Source: Pseudomonadota bacterium (GTDB lineage Bacteria > Pseudomonadota > Alphaproteobacteria > Rhizobiales > Beijerinckiaceae). Taken from it: a DNA stretch of 56,043 nucleotides. Below the pieces are notes generated by a model. That model was not told the DNA's origin. It was given only the letters and a program-made list of their open reading frames with translations, and made no database searches. Positions 17,816 to 26,609 of the stretch are shown piece after piece (the first letter of the stretch is position 1; each line of letters begins with the position of its first letter). Made by a program: the position numbers and the translations under genes. The stretch spans positions 1-56,043 of the forward strand of contig JAGTAM010000687.1 of the NCBI GenBank assembly GCA_023422485.1, given 5' to 3'.

Positions 17816-18379
17816 TTATTCTGCCGCTTGGCTATGACGCCCTTCTGCAAATTCCTCGATCATCTTTTCTATGAATACCGGGATGTCGTCCGGATTGCGG
17901 CTTGTCACCAACCCATTGTCCACGACGACCTCCTGATCGACCCAATGAGCCCCGGCATTTTTTAGATCGGACTTCAACGATGGGTAAGATGTCATTTGCC
18001 TCCCGCGTGCCGCCTCGGCCTCAATCAAAGTCCAAGGTCCGTGGCAGATGGCAGCAATCGGTTTGCCGGCATCTGCAAATGCTTTAACGAACGCAACAGC
18101 CTTGTCCTGCATCCTGAGCTTATCTGGACTGAGTACGCCACCCGGTAAAAGCAGGGCGTCGAATTCGTCAGGTTTCGCCCGATCAAGTGCTTGATCCACG
18201 GGGTATTCATTGCCCCAATCAGTAAATGACCAAGCACGTACAGTTTCATCTGCTGGCGACACGATTAGAGTCTCGGCACCGGCCAGATCGAGAGCCTTGC
18301 GCGGCTCGGTCAATTCAACTTCTTCGAAGCCATTTGTGACGAGAATGGCAATTTTCTTGCCGGATAAGTCTTGAGCCAT
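17816..18379 (-). CDS. DJ-1/PfpI family protein (YhbO-like)
   Basis: A 187-residue class I glutamine-amidotransferase-like protein. E20 in GFEEVELTEP and the nucleophile C112 in AAICHGPWTL form the DJ-1/PfpI active site, and FDALLLPGG precedes it. Members act as stress-protective deglycase/glyoxalase III-like enzymes or proteases; which applies here cannot be told. GGAGG six bases before 18379 selects MAQDLSGKK over an upstream ATG at 18409. The gene stands alone. Confidence 0.94.
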   Translation of the reverse strand: MAQDLSGKKIAILVTNGFEEVELTEPRKALDLAGAETLIVSPADETVRAWSFTDWGNEYPVDQALDRAKPDEFDALLLPGGVLSPDKLRMQDKAVAFVKAFADAGKPIAAICHGPWTLIEAEAARGRQMTSYPSLKSDLKNAGAHWVDQEVVVDNGLVTSRNPDDIPVFIEKMIEEFAEGRHSQAAE

Positions 18380-18521
18380 GTGCTTCCTCCGAAGTGCGAT
18401 CCAATCCACCTAGTGATGCAACATCAACTCACCGCTATGGTTCCGCACTGGCTTCGGACCCGAGCGCCGTCAAAACCTGGAGACTGAACAATGGCATGCG
18501 GATACCCTGAACGGTGCAACC

Positions 18522-18752
18522 ATGAAGGATGCCCTTCTCGGGATCGCCAAAGACGATGGATCGACCGCACGCCAAAACGCCGACAAGATCGTTCAGTCCG
18601 CTTCGCGCGACATCAAGGTCCTGCGCCGCGCGGCGTCAGTGCTGCTCGGTCTAACGGTGAGCTTCTGGATGGACCGGACCGTCGGCCGCATGTTCGTCGT
18701 CGGCGTGCTGATCCTGTCGTGGATGCTATCGTCGGCCGTCTGGCAAACTTAG
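18522..18752 (+). CDS. Small hypothetical protein with a hydrophobic C-terminus
   Basis: A 76-codon frame: a charged N-terminal helix (DGSTARQNADKIVQSASRD) followed by hydrophobic stretches VLLGLTVSFW and MFVVGVLILSWMLSSAVW. It could be a membrane-anchored protein. No ribosome site is visible and the next 40 codons also look degraded, so this may be the remains of a longer gene. Not recognised. Confidence 0.3.
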   Translation: MKDALLGIAKDDGSTARQNADKIVQSASRDIKVLRRAASVLLGLTVSFWMDRTVGRMFVVGVLILSWMLSSAVWQT

Positions 18753-19167
18753 GATATCGTCCCCGTGCTGGCCATGATCCTCAACATGTCAGATGACAAG
18801 ATCTTCGAGCAGTCGCGCTTCGGCGGCAGCCGCTACGTGTGCGCGTCAATACATGAAGGCGGATCGGTTTTCGGAAGTCCATCGACGTCGGGGTTTCAGC
18901 GGCGATCGGCGGCATTGCCGTCCCGCAGGCTACGCTCAAGAGCAAAAGCTGAGACTTGCCTCAGGCGCCGAACGCTTCACGGACCCCGAGACATGAGATC
19001 CCATGGGATCATCGAAGTTGCAGGTCATTGTTGTAATCATGCGGCGAGCCGCCATATTAAATAACATATGAAGCATTCATAGCTCATCAACGCAGATGAT
19101 TGTGCGTAGTGGTCCGCGGCGGCGGGTTCGACGGAGTGCAATCCCGCTTCCTACGGAGGACTACCCA
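18753..19167. other. Stretch without a convincing gene
   Basis: Several short Arg- and Ser-rich frames are visible but none looks like a protein. The right end carries GGAGGACTACCCA, the ribosome site of the broken small gene at 19168. Confidence 0.4.
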
Positions 19168-19488
19168 ATGCCGCTAACTCCGCATCAACGACTTGCTTCC
19201 GCCGGATTTTCAGCAAATGACACCAAAATCCTGATCGAGATCTTCGATACAGTTTAAGCAAAATATTTGGACGCTGATATCAATAACATCATAATAGACG
19301 CTTTGTGCACCATGGCTGGCGCGGGATCGAGGTCTCCCGAAAAAATCACCGCCTACGCCGCACATCGGGCCCGCGATGCCGCTTTCGCCAAGTACGGCGC
19401 GGCGGCCTTGCTGGATACTGACAAGACCGATAAGCGTCCGCAGCATCCGCCAGCAGCCTGTCGGACAGCCTCCTCGCACGATAGATAG
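19168..19488 (+). pseudogene. Copy 1 of a three-copy small protein family, interrupted by TAA
   Basis: A good ribosome site (GGAGG) leads to MPLTPHQRLASAGFSANDTK, but codon 30 is TAA (19255-19257) where the other two copies have Ser. Beyond it the frame continues NNIIIDALCTMAGAGSRSPE and AYAAHRARDAAFAKYGA, to a TAG at 19486. A single C-to-A change from TCA would explain the stop. Copies 2 (27380-27682) and 3 (29489-29740) lie 8-10 kb away on the other strand. The protein family is not known to me; the sequence suggests a small helical cytoplasmic protein. Confidence 0.7.
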
Positions 19489-19800
19489 CACGGCCGCAGT
19501 CAACCACAGCCAGGCTGTCGTTCTGGATACTACGATTAGAAAAGAGCTACATATTCACACCGAGCTTGATGAACGTCGATGCCTCGACTTCGACCGGGAT
19601 CCCGACTGACGCCATCCGAGCCGCAGGATAGTTACATGATCGGCCCACGAATCGGTTGCATCAGCAGGCTTCACGACAAAATTTACCGATTTGGAACGTT
19701 CCGGAGACAGCGCACGTTCAAACATCGCGTCCACAGCCCGCCGTGCCTTGTTTAGGCTGCTGGCCCGTGCCCCATCAGACAGGCATCTCGGAGCAACTCC
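19489..19800. other. Stretch without a convincing gene
   Basis: A minus-strand frame (19555-20019) is open but largely antisense to the catalase gene. Nothing recognisable was seen; the right end contains GGAGCAACTCC, the catalase ribosome site. Confidence 0.4.
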
Positions 19801-20727
19801 ATGTTCATGCGCGTCAATCGTTTGCAAATCGACCTTCCGCCTTCCAGCAAGGCAGACCCCAATGCTGCTGCAGCACTGCAGGAGCTGCTCGGTGGAAAAT
19901 ACGGGGAAATGTCCACGCTTGGAAATTACATGTTTCAAAGCTTCAATTTTCGCTCGAAGAGCAAGCTTCGCCCATTCTACAGTTTGGTGGCCGCCATTAC
20001 AGCGGAGGAACTGGGGCACGTTGAATTGGTCAGCAATGGCGTCGCAATGGTCGCCAATGGGCCAGATAATCCCGATGCTGATGAGGTTTCCTCGCCGGAT
20101 GTGAGTTCCGCGCCATTTACGGAGATGAAGGATATTCGCTTAGCGTCCGCCTTCCTTTCGCACGCCGGCGGCGCTGTGCCCGTGAATGGTAATGGACAAA
20201 GCTGGAACAATGACTTTGTCACTACGACTGGCAACGTCATCTTCGACTTGCTGCATAACTTCCATCTGGAATGCGGTGCGAGGCTTCATAAGCTGCGAGT
20301 TTATGAGACATTGCGCGATCCAACGGGGCGGGAAGTTTGCAGTTATCTCTTAGTGCGCGGCTCGGTCCATGCCCACGCGTACGCATTAGCGCTTAAGAAA
20401 TTGACGGGCGTGGAAATTGAGAAGATGCTTCCAACCCCAAACATCCCACTGGCCAATATTCCCGAATGCCAAAAATATCTTGACGAAGGTTCACACCGGC
20501 GGCTCTACACGTTCAGCCCCGAGGACTATAAGGAAATCGCCGGTATTTGGTCGAATGAAGAGGTCGCGCTTCCCGACGATCCGCCGGGCGACCTGGAGGT
20601 GGTTGAAGGCATGCCTGAAGGCGGTAAGATTCATGACCTGGTGGGCGAACCGTCTGCTTTCACGCCCGACTACGCCCCCGAGGAAATGTTTGAGATTGCC
20701 ACCAAGCTGTACAAGGCTTCGCGGTAG
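19801..20727 (+). CDS. Manganese catalase
   Basis: A 308-residue non-haem catalase. The di-manganese ligands are recognisable: Glu in LLGGKYGEMSTLGNYMFQSF, E and H in AAITAEELGHVELV, Glu in NFHLECGARLHKLRVYE and His in RGSVHAHAYALAL. It removes hydrogen peroxide without haem. GGAGCAACTCC precedes the ATG at 19801; ATG 19807 is also in frame. Its place among DUF892, DUF2243, DJ-1 and PRC-barrel genes matches the usual stress clusters of soil Rhizobiales. Length is normal for the family. Confidence 0.96.
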   Translation: MFMRVNRLQIDLPPSSKADPNAAAALQELLGGKYGEMSTLGNYMFQSFNFRSKSKLRPFYSLVAAITAEELGHVELVSNGVAMVANGPDNPDADEVSSPDVSSAPFTEMKDIRLASAFLSHAGGAVPVNGNGQSWNNDFVTTTGNVIFDLLHNFHLECGARLHKLRVYETLRDPTGREVCSYLLVRGSVHAHAYALALKKLTGVEIEKMLPTPNIPLANIPECQKYLDEGSHRRLYTFSPEDYKEIAGIWSNEEVALPDDPPGDLEVVEGMPEGGKIHDLVGEPSAFTPDYAPEEMFEIATKLYKASR

Positions 20728-20809
20728 CAGCGAGATAATAGATCTAGGGTCAGGACCCTTATGAGCGGTTAACGTGTACTATCCTGAGGCGCGGCCAGGC
20801 GCTTCACCG

Positions 20810-20956
20810 TCAGGGGCTCTGGCACAGGATGCGCAGCAGCTCATCGAGTGTGGGATTGAAGCCGAACACCCACAGCCGCCACACGGGGGCGGTGGCGAGT
20901 GCTGCGGCTGCGACGAAGGATGCCCAAATAAGGCTACTGCGTACCGTGCCGCTCAC
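20810..20956 (-). CDS. 48-residue protein translationally coupled to the DUF2243 gene
   Basis: The frame starts at a GTG whose last two bases overlap the TGA of the DUF2243 gene (GTGA), and ends at a TGA at 20810. The product has a hydrophobic segment LIWASFVAAAALATAPVW followed by RLWVFGFNPTLDELLRILC, which fits a single-pass membrane protein with a soluble tail. From memory, small proteins with the WRLWVFGFNPT pattern occur next to DUF2243 in other species. The four-base overlap strongly suggests coupled translation. Confidence 0.68.
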   Translation of the reverse strand: MSGTVRSSLIWASFVAAAALATAPVWRLWVFGFNPTLDELLRILCQSP

Positions 20957-21447
20957 GGATCAGTCCTCGCACTTTCACGCCGGCCTTGCTGCAGTAAAAC
21001 CCATCCCACAATGAGCATCACGGCTCCCCAAACGATGAAGCCTGCATCCCAGTATATCCACTGGTCGGGGTTTACCCGCTCGTTTACGTGATGGATGCCG
21101 AGCAGATGGTGATCGACGAGGCCCTCCACGACGTTGAAGGCGCCAAATCCGATGAGCATGGATCCGGCCAGCAATTTCGTGGACCAGAAAAGGTGCCGAC
21201 GCTGGGCCGTGCGCCACAGGATGAACAAACCCGCCACCACGAAAAGATAGGTCGCGCTGTGGAATATGCCGTCCCACAGTGTGTTGATCTTCAGATTCTC
21301 GATCGTGTTGACGGGGTACCAACTGCTCAGCATATGATGCCATTGAAGAAGCTGATGCAGCACGATACCGTCGAAAAATCCGCCTAGCCCTAAACCAAAC
21401 AGGATGCCTGCGGAGACCGGAAAATGCCGCTCTGGAGCCGCTGCCAT
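20953..21447 (-). CDS. DUF2243 membrane protein
   Basis: A 164-residue protein with four transmembrane helices (about residues 12-30, 63-80, 93-112, 136-152). The family motifs GLGLGGFFDGIVLHQLLQWHH and FNVVEGLVDHHLLGIHHVNE are rich in His and may bind metal. DUF2243 proteins often sit beside cytochrome-oxidase assembly or stress genes; their function is unknown. It ends in a GTGA overlap with the 48-residue gene, and the DUF892 gene begins upstream on the same strand, nine bases from its start, so these form an operon. Confidence 0.92.
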   Translation of the reverse strand: MAAAPERHFPVSAGILFGLGLGGFFDGIVLHQLLQWHHMLSSWYPVNTIENLKINTLWDGIFHSATYLFVVAGLFILWRTAQRRHLFWSTKLLAGSMLIGFGAFNVVEGLVDHHLLGIHHVNERVNPDQWIYWDAGFIVWGAVMLIVGWVLLQQGRRESARTDP

Positions 21448-21455
21448 GGCTTTAG

Positions 21456-21965
21456 CTAACGCTTCGCAGCGCTGCTATCGACGCCAGTCCGCGCAAGAAA
21501 CTGGACGGTCAGAGCGGGAATGTGTTCATCGAGCCACGCGGCGGTGGCCAGCTCTTCCTGGAGATTTTGATCACAGATTACTTCAAGCTTAGCATCACCG
21601 ATAGAACGCGCCGCCTCCTTGAGTATGCGGTATGAGGCGATCTCCATTTGCTCGAACGTGTAGCTTGCCAGCAAGCCCTTCATGACTTCATCGCCGGCAA
21701 ATAGCCCGCTCAGGCTCTGTCCGAGAGCGATCGTTTTGCCGCCGAGGTCCTTTAGGGTCGAGCTGCTATCGTTGTGGGACTCAAGGTACGTCCGCAGCCG
21801 ACGGGCCTGATCCTGCGTCTCCTTGATGTGGCGGCTGACGGCAGCGCGCAGTTCAGGGTAGTTCTCTAGGCGTCCTTCCTGGCCTGAGAGCATCGTTACG
21901 GCCTGTTCTTCCATCGCGTGTGCATCGCGAACCCACTGCATAACCCACTCGCGTGTGTCGCTCAT
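21456..21965 (-). CDS. Ferritin-like DUF892 protein, divergent member
   Basis: A 169-residue four-helix-bundle protein: VMQWVRDAHAMEEQAVTMLS (helix 1 with E27-like ligand), VSRHIKETQDQARRL, ASYTFEQMEIASYRIL and LQEELATAAWLDEHIPALTV. It belongs to the YciE/YciF superfamily but is distant from the protein at 13934. Such proteins are thought to bind iron or act in stress. AAGGAGG before 21965 selects MSDTREW over the upstream 21986 start. It is the first gene of the operon with DUF2243 and the 48-residue gene. Confidence 0.9.
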   Translation of the reverse strand: MSDTREWVMQWVRDAHAMEEQAVTMLSGQEGRLENYPELRAAVSRHIKETQDQARRLRTYLESHNDSSSTLKDLGGKTIALGQSLSGLFAGDEVMKGLLASYTFEQMEIASYRILKEAARSIGDAKLEVICDQNLQEELATAAWLDEHIPALTVQFLARTGVDSSAAKR

Positions 21966-22249
21966 TGTGGCCTCCTTAGCCCCCAATATGGAGTTGCTCG
22001 GGTGTCCACGGGGAGAAGCTGGACCCGACCAATGACAGCCGATTGCGAAAAATCGTTACCAGCTCAACGGGCCGCTGCGCGGTTCAGTTCCGTATAAAGG
22101 GATGTTCCATAAACCATGGCTTGTGCCAGCTTGGAAAATGGGTTTGCCTCGATCATTACATAGGCTTCTGTCGGACTACCCAAGCGTCTGCACAACGGGC
22201 ATCCCAAAGGACTTCGGCTACCTTATCGGTCGGCCTGTTGAACTTCGCC

Positions 22250-22440
22250 AAGATCTACCGGACACGATGCGAGCTGGTGTCATGTTGATGTTGCCGAGCG
22301 GGCTCCCGCAGCTTGAAGTAGATGATCCAGCCAGGAGGATCACGCTGACGCTGTTGGCGATGATGACATCATCGCTACGCGAGATGCCGTAGATCGCACA
22401 CCGTGACAAATCGCGAGGTAGGATCAGCAGCATCTTGGCG
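22250..22440 (-). pseudogene. Remnant of a SemiSWEET/MtN3-type transporter
   Basis: The minus strand gives AIYGISRSDDVIIANSVSVI, matching the second and third helices of SemiSWEET (W.vYGI...D.pIiiaN), and after a one-base deletion AWIIYFKLREPARQHQ. The first helix with its Pro-Gln-hinge cannot be seen. SemiSWEETs are roughly 90-residue sugar transporters. The frameshift and missing start mark it as decayed. The identification rests on this one patch. Confidence 0.45.
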
Positions 22441-22504
22441 AGAGATCGCGGTTTGTCCAGTCTACCTGGTTTTGCCCGGCAGTCCTATCCGTTCAGATTG
22501 AGTT

Positions 22505-23458
22505 TTATAGCGTCGGCTTGGGCATTCGTAGCACCACACGGCAGCCCGGCTTTGCTGTCTCGTATGTAAGTATGCCGTTCAACTGTTGCGCCAACAGGGC
22601 GACAACCTTCGAGCCGACGCCTCGTGTCACTTCGTCCGCCGCGGGCATACCGATACCGTTATCCGACACCGTGAGCACGAGTTCACCGTCGGTGTGGAGC
22701 GCGATTAAGATCTGTCCTGATCGATCGTCGGGAAACCCGTATTTGATGCTATTTGTCACCAGTTCGTTGATGATAATCGCGAGGGGCACCGCGACTTCGC
22801 TGTGGGCATAGGCTTCATCTAGCTCGCAACGTACCGCAACAGAATTTTCACCGCTCATCTCAAGCAGCCGTCGAGCGATATCGCCAATGTATTCCTTCAG
22901 GTCGACAATCTTCGTTTGATCACGCAACGTCAGGTGATCATAGACTTCGGCCATCATTTGAATGCGCTGCGACGTCTTCTCGAGCGCCGCGGCCGTCTCC
23001 GGCCCCACTGTGCGAGACTGCAGGCGCAACATCGCGCTCAGCATGGCGAGATTATTCTTCGTACGGTGGGCTAGTTCTTGCAGCAAAAGTGACTTCGACC
23101 GCTCAGCAGCGGCTACTTTCTCCATCTCCTTGCGGAGGGCTTCTGCGACGACCGCGAAGGCGAGCGCAATGAAGACAAAAAGGATAAGAGGGAGTGCAAG
23201 TGCGGAGGACCACTGATAGCGCAATAGCCACACTACGCCTGCGACAGAAATTCCAGTGGCGATAAATCCGCTACCTCGATCGAACATCATGCCCGCGACG
23301 AAGATCGCCGGCAGCAGAAGAAATAGCCCAATGAAGCCGCTTTGCACCTCCACCGCGGCGAAGACCGCAAGACTGCAGACGCTCAGCAACGCCGAAACGC
23401 CGTACCGCACCACAAGAGGTTGCGACGGTTCCGGCAAAAGGGGCAGGAGACGCTCCAT
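22505..23458 (-). CDS. Membrane-bound sensor histidine kinase (HisKA_2 type)
   Basis: A 317-residue protein. Residues 18-110 form four membrane helices of the DUF4118 kind. The HisKA_2 box is LLLQELAHRTKNNLAMLSAM with the phospho-acceptor H131; the N box is IIINELVTNSIKYGF, and the G box is VSDNGIGMP. It would autophosphorylate in response to a membrane or cytoplasmic signal and feed a response regulator, in Rhizobiales often PhyR of the general stress response. No cognate regulator is next to it. Another kinase gene lies upstream on the same strand, 117 bases away. Confidence 0.92.
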   Translation of the reverse strand: MERLLPLLPEPSQPLVVRYGVSALLSVCSLAVFAAVEVQSGFIGLFLLLPAIFVAGMMFDRGSGFIATGISVAGVVWLLRYQWSSALALPLILFVFIALAFAVVAEALRKEMEKVAAAERSKSLLLQELAHRTKNNLAMLSAMLRLQSRTVGPETAAALEKTSQRIQMMAEVYDHLTLRDQTKIVDLKEYIGDIARRLLEMSGENSVAVRCELDEAYAHSEVAVPLAIIINELVTNSIKYGFPDDRSGQILIALHTDGELVLTVSDNGIGMPAADEVTRGVGSKVVALLAQQLNGILTYETAKPGCRVVLRMPKPTL

Positions 23459-23575
23459 GAAGCGAGTATTCCGGGGTGCTGATCGCTGCCGCGCAGCATA
23501 AGTGGACCAAAGCTCATCATATCAGACCTCAGCAGTTGCTACTGCGTCAAGCCTGTCCCTTCATGCGACGCATGC

Positions 23576-25075
23576 CTATGGACGTTGCGGGTGGCTATCG
23601 ATTGTCGCCCCGAGGAGGCGCGTGAGCGCCTCTACGTCGATCGGCTTTTCAATTCGCGGGGAATCGGAAAAACCGATCGGAATGATCCATTCCTCATAAC
23701 CTGTGGCAAAAACAATTGGTACAGCCCGTTTCTTCAACGCATCCGCCAAGGGGAACACTTCTTCCCGCCCGAGATTGATATCTAACACAGCAGCGTCGAT
23801 TGTCTTGCCGTCTGCCAGGAGTGCCAGAGCATCGGAAACGGTTCCCACTGGACCGATCACTGAGACGCCGCGAGCCTCGAGCGATCTCTGGAGATCAATA
23901 GCGATCATGTACTCGTCCTCGACCACGAGCACGCGCCGACCGCGCAAAGGGAAGCTAGGTTGCCGTTCATCATCTGCATCCTCTGACACGATCGCAGTCC
24001 TGATTTGGCAGCGCACGCCATCTGAGCCGAACTCTAGGCGCGTCTCAGCCTTCAGCTGATAGGGAAGCGCGCGCTCAATTAATTCTCTGCCGTATCCCTT
24101 GCGCGAGGGCGCTCCAGCCCCGCCCGCCATCACCACGCCTGTTTCTCGCCAATCAAGAATAACGCGTCGTTCAGGCGCTTCCTCAATGTGCCAAGCGATA
24201 TCGAGTTTGCCAGAAGACTGGCCGAGAGCGCCGTGCTTCAGCGCATTGGTCGCAAGCTCGTGAATTGCCAGTGCCAACACTTGGGCCGACGCTGTAGGTA
24301 ATAACGCACGGGGCCCTCGGATCGAAACTTTACCGGGCTTAACCTCGCCGTCGCCATGCGCCTTGAGCTCCACCTCTATGAGGTCATGCAAATCGATGGA
24401 ACCCTGCGCCAGGAGAATCTGGACGCGGCTAAGCGCACGCAATCGACTTTCGAACTCAGCTACGAACTCCCCTGTCGATCCGCTTGTGCGCATCGTCTGG
24501 CGCGCAATCGACTGCACCACGGCGAGCAGGCTGCGGGTACGGTGCTGAAGTTCTGCCAACAAGATCTTTTGGCACTCCTGAAGTTCGTGCATGCCGTGGA
24601 CGTCTGTCGAGGTTCCAACCCAGTCGCCCTCGTCTGTTACAGGCCGTGCGCGGGTCTGATGCCAACGATATTCGCCATCATCAGCCCGCCGAATTCGATG
24701 TTCGGCGTAGTATCCACCCGTTTCTCGCGCCTCCGCCCATGCAGCAATCGTCTTGTGGCGGTCCTGAGGATGAATGGCATCGATCCAGCTGAAACCCTTA
24801 CTCGTTTCGAGCGGATACCCGGTATACGCAATCCATTGCGGACTGGCCCAAGTGCGATCGCCCGTCGCCGTTGTCCGAAACACGAGTTGAGGTACGTTCG
24901 TCGCCAGCAATCGGAACAACGCTTCGCTCTCGCGCACGCGTCGTTCGGCGGCTCGACGCTCAGTTAAATCACGGAAGATTTTGACAAACCCTGTACCATC
25001 TGCAAGCGGCGTGACCACGCCCGCCCCCAAAAGCGGGAGCCATCCTTTCTCTGATGCCAGCGCTTCTGATTTCAA
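23576..25075 (-). CDS. Hybrid HWE histidine kinase with PAS and receiver domains, 5' end eroded
   Basis: A 499-codon frame. It begins in the last third of a PAS domain (GAGVVTPLADGTGFVKIFRD), then has a complete PAS/PAC (about residues 50-165), an HWE kinase core (AELQHRTRSLLAVVQSIARQ with the phospho-His, HELATNALKHGAL), and a receiver domain (RRVLVVEDEYMIAIDL, AAVLDINLGREE with the phospho-Asp) to the C-terminus. The only start near the beginning is a TTG, and the frame upstream to the TAG lacks an ATG, so the N-terminal PAS has probably been lost by decay or truncation. HWE kinases with a receiver act in light, redox or general stress signalling. Confidence 0.85.
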   Translation of the reverse strand: MKSEALASEKGWLPLLGAGVVTPLADGTGFVKIFRDLTERRAAERRVRESEALFRLLATNVPQLVFRTTATGDRTWASPQWIAYTGYPLETSKGFSWIDAIHPQDRHKTIAAWAEARETGGYYAEHRIRRADDGEYRWHQTRARPVTDEGDWVGTSTDVHGMHELQECQKILLAELQHRTRSLLAVVQSIARQTMRTSGSTGEFVAEFESRLRALSRVQILLAQGSIDLHDLIEVELKAHGDGEVKPGKVSIRGPRALLPTASAQVLALAIHELATNALKHGALGQSSGKLDIAWHIEEAPERRVILDWRETGVVMAGGAGAPSRKGYGRELIERALPYQLKAETRLEFGSDGVRCQIRTAIVSEDADDERQPSFPLRGRRVLVVEDEYMIAIDLQRSLEARGVSVIGPVGTVSDALALLADGKTIDAAVLDINLGREEVFPLADALKKRAVPIVFATGYEEWIIPIGFSDSPRIEKPIDVEALTRLLGATIDSHPQRP

Positions 25076-25206
25076 ATGGTAAAGTATCGGATAGTCAGGT
25101 GGTGCTGATACTGCATTTGACGCCCGGATGACATACCGGAACTCTAAGCATCGGAAGGCGTTCCTAACCTAAATCGCCCTCCGAACCCGTCTCCCACAGG
25201 GCACCA

Positions 25207-25719
25207 ATGTCAGATCTTGCAAAGCTTGCGGCACGGGTAATTACTGTTGCTCGAGAGAACAGCATAACGATCGCAACTGCTGAGTCCTGCACCGCCGGAT
25301 GCCTTTCCACTCTGCTGGCTGATACCCCCAACGCAGGTGAAGTATTTCAAGGCGGGTTCGTCGTCTATTCAAAGCGGCAGAAGATCGCCGCACTTGGTGT
25401 CCCGCCAAATCTCATCAAGGCTCATACCGCAGTTAGTAGACAAGTAGCAGAGGCGATGGCGCAGGGTGTGATTGATCGGTGTGCCGCCAATCTTGCGATT
25501 GCGATCACCGGGGTTGCGGGACCGGTGCCCGACGAAGACGGCAATCCTGTCGGTCTCATGCACATCGCCGTGGCTTGCCGCGATCGGGGCATTCGGCACG
25601 TGGAGCATCAGTTTGAGGGTGACGACCGTTCCGCATTGCGCGCGTCAGCTATGGAAGCTGCTTTGTTGACTGCAAGAGAATGGCTCCGCCAAATCAGCAC
25701 ACTGGATCGACGCCGATGA
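25207..25719 (+). CDS. pncC: Nicotinamide-nucleotide amidase (PncC, CinA C-terminal domain)
   Basis: A 170-residue CinA-C domain protein. TAESCTAGCLSTLLAD carries the catalytic Ser/Cys segment, FQGGFVVYSKRQKIAALGV and LAIAITGVAGPVPDEDGNPVG are the family motifs, followed by GLMHIAVACRD. It deamidates nicotinamide mononucleotide to nicotinate mononucleotide in NAD recycling. The domain stands alone, not fused to the N-terminal MoCF-like half. Divergent from the hybrid kinase. Confidence 0.93.
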   Translation: MSDLAKLAARVITVARENSITIATAESCTAGCLSTLLADTPNAGEVFQGGFVVYSKRQKIAALGVPPNLIKAHTAVSRQVAEAMAQGVIDRCAANLAIAITGVAGPVPDEDGNPVGLMHIAVACRDRGIRHVEHQFEGDDRSALRASAMEAALLTAREWLRQISTLDRRR

Positions 25720-25947
25720 AGACCCGCTGTACTGGCGAGTGCGCCGAGTTTCGCATGATTTTGCTTTGTCTCGAATTTCCGTTTGTCCGCGCCGGATTGT
25801 TGAAACCAATTGACGCCCCTGTAATGGATGCGCCGCCGCTGCTCCAAGCGTGAAAAAGCAGAAACGCACGGCCTTGTTCGCCCCAGCGAATTCCTCGCCG
25901 CGCCGACTTCCTATTCCGCCGCGAGACGTGTACATTTTAATCATCCC

Positions 25948-26526
25948 ATGACAACTCAACACGGTGAGAGCCGCCAGCTTCGGTTTGACTTCGGTGTCCA
26001 CGACACCGTCGCCGACGCGATCGGCGGTGCGCTGGCCCAGTGGCGTGACGCCAACCGGATCACCCAGTGCAAGCTCGCCGACGCCGTCCAGAAAGTCCGC
26101 GAGGCGCGTCGGTGCCGGTTGCGGCGACAGAAGGTGCGCGTCTTTCTCTGCGAGTTGGACGTCCACGCGCTGATCTTTGACGGGCGCCGCACCTACCAGC
26201 GCGACGGGCGCATGCACTGGCGGGTGATACCGCGCAAGGGTACCGGCTGGGTCGAGTATCCGCTGACTGGCTTCCGCGAAGCCGACCTCGGCGATCCGGT
26301 GATCGAACGGCTGGTGCTGCGGGTGCGGGAGCGGATCAAGTGGTGCTCCAAGTACCACAAACTGTCGTTCTTCACGCTGTCGCCCGACGGCATCTCCGGT
26401 GGCTGGGACGACGACTTGGATGTGGAGATCATCGCCCGGGTGATCACCGAGGACGCGCTACGCAAGGCCAAGTGGACAGCGCGGTACGTTCGGCGAAAGG
26501 CTTCGAATCCCGGAGGTCCCCCATGA
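25948..26526 (+). CDS. Hypothetical protein heading a three-gene overlap
   Basis: A 192-residue protein starting MTTQHGESRQLRFDFGVHD; the frame is open from 25828 but the earlier part has poor composition. It is basic in the middle (EARRCRLRRQKVRVFLCELD) and has well-formed hydrophobic strands (LIFDGRRTYQRDG, HWRVIPRKGTGWVEYPLTGF). Two Cys occur, C at about 56 and in KWCSKYHK. I do not recognise the family. Its TGA overlaps the next ATG (ATGA), which overlaps the following GTG (GTGA), so it is the first of three coupled frames that lead into the decayed hydrolase. Confidence 0.55.
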   Translation: MTTQHGESRQLRFDFGVHDTVADAIGGALAQWRDANRITQCKLADAVQKVREARRCRLRRQKVRVFLCELDVHALIFDGRRTYQRDGRMHWRVIPRKGTGWVEYPLTGFREADLGDPVIERLVLRVRERIKWCSKYHKLSFFTLSPDGISGGWDDDLDVEIIARVITEDALRKAKWTARYVRRKASNPGGPP

Positions 26527-26609
26527 ACCTGCTCGATAAGATGAGTGGGGAAGAAAAGATGTTGCCCATGGAGCGGACCCGACGCTGCGCTAGGGCGAGC
26601 CTAAGGTGA
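26523..26609 (+). CDS. Possible 28-residue linker gene
   Basis: A 28-codon frame MNLLDKMSGEEKMLPMERTR... whose start overlaps the preceding stop (ATGA) and whose TGA overlaps the GTG of the hydrolase remnant. The basic, Met-rich peptide shows no known motif. It may be a real coupling peptide or the eroded start of the hydrolase gene. Confidence 0.3.
   Translation: MNLLDKMSGEEKMLPMERTRRCARASLR

Noticed and set aside
19555..20019. 154-codon minus-strand frame overlapping the start of the catalase gene.
   Set aside because: Most of it is antisense to the catalase; no motif and no ribosome site.
25645..26358. 237-codon open frame on the minus strand opposite pncC and the hypothetical gene at 25948.
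   Set aside because: It is antisense to pncC, a clear gene, and its composition is typical of a shadow frame in GC-rich DNA.
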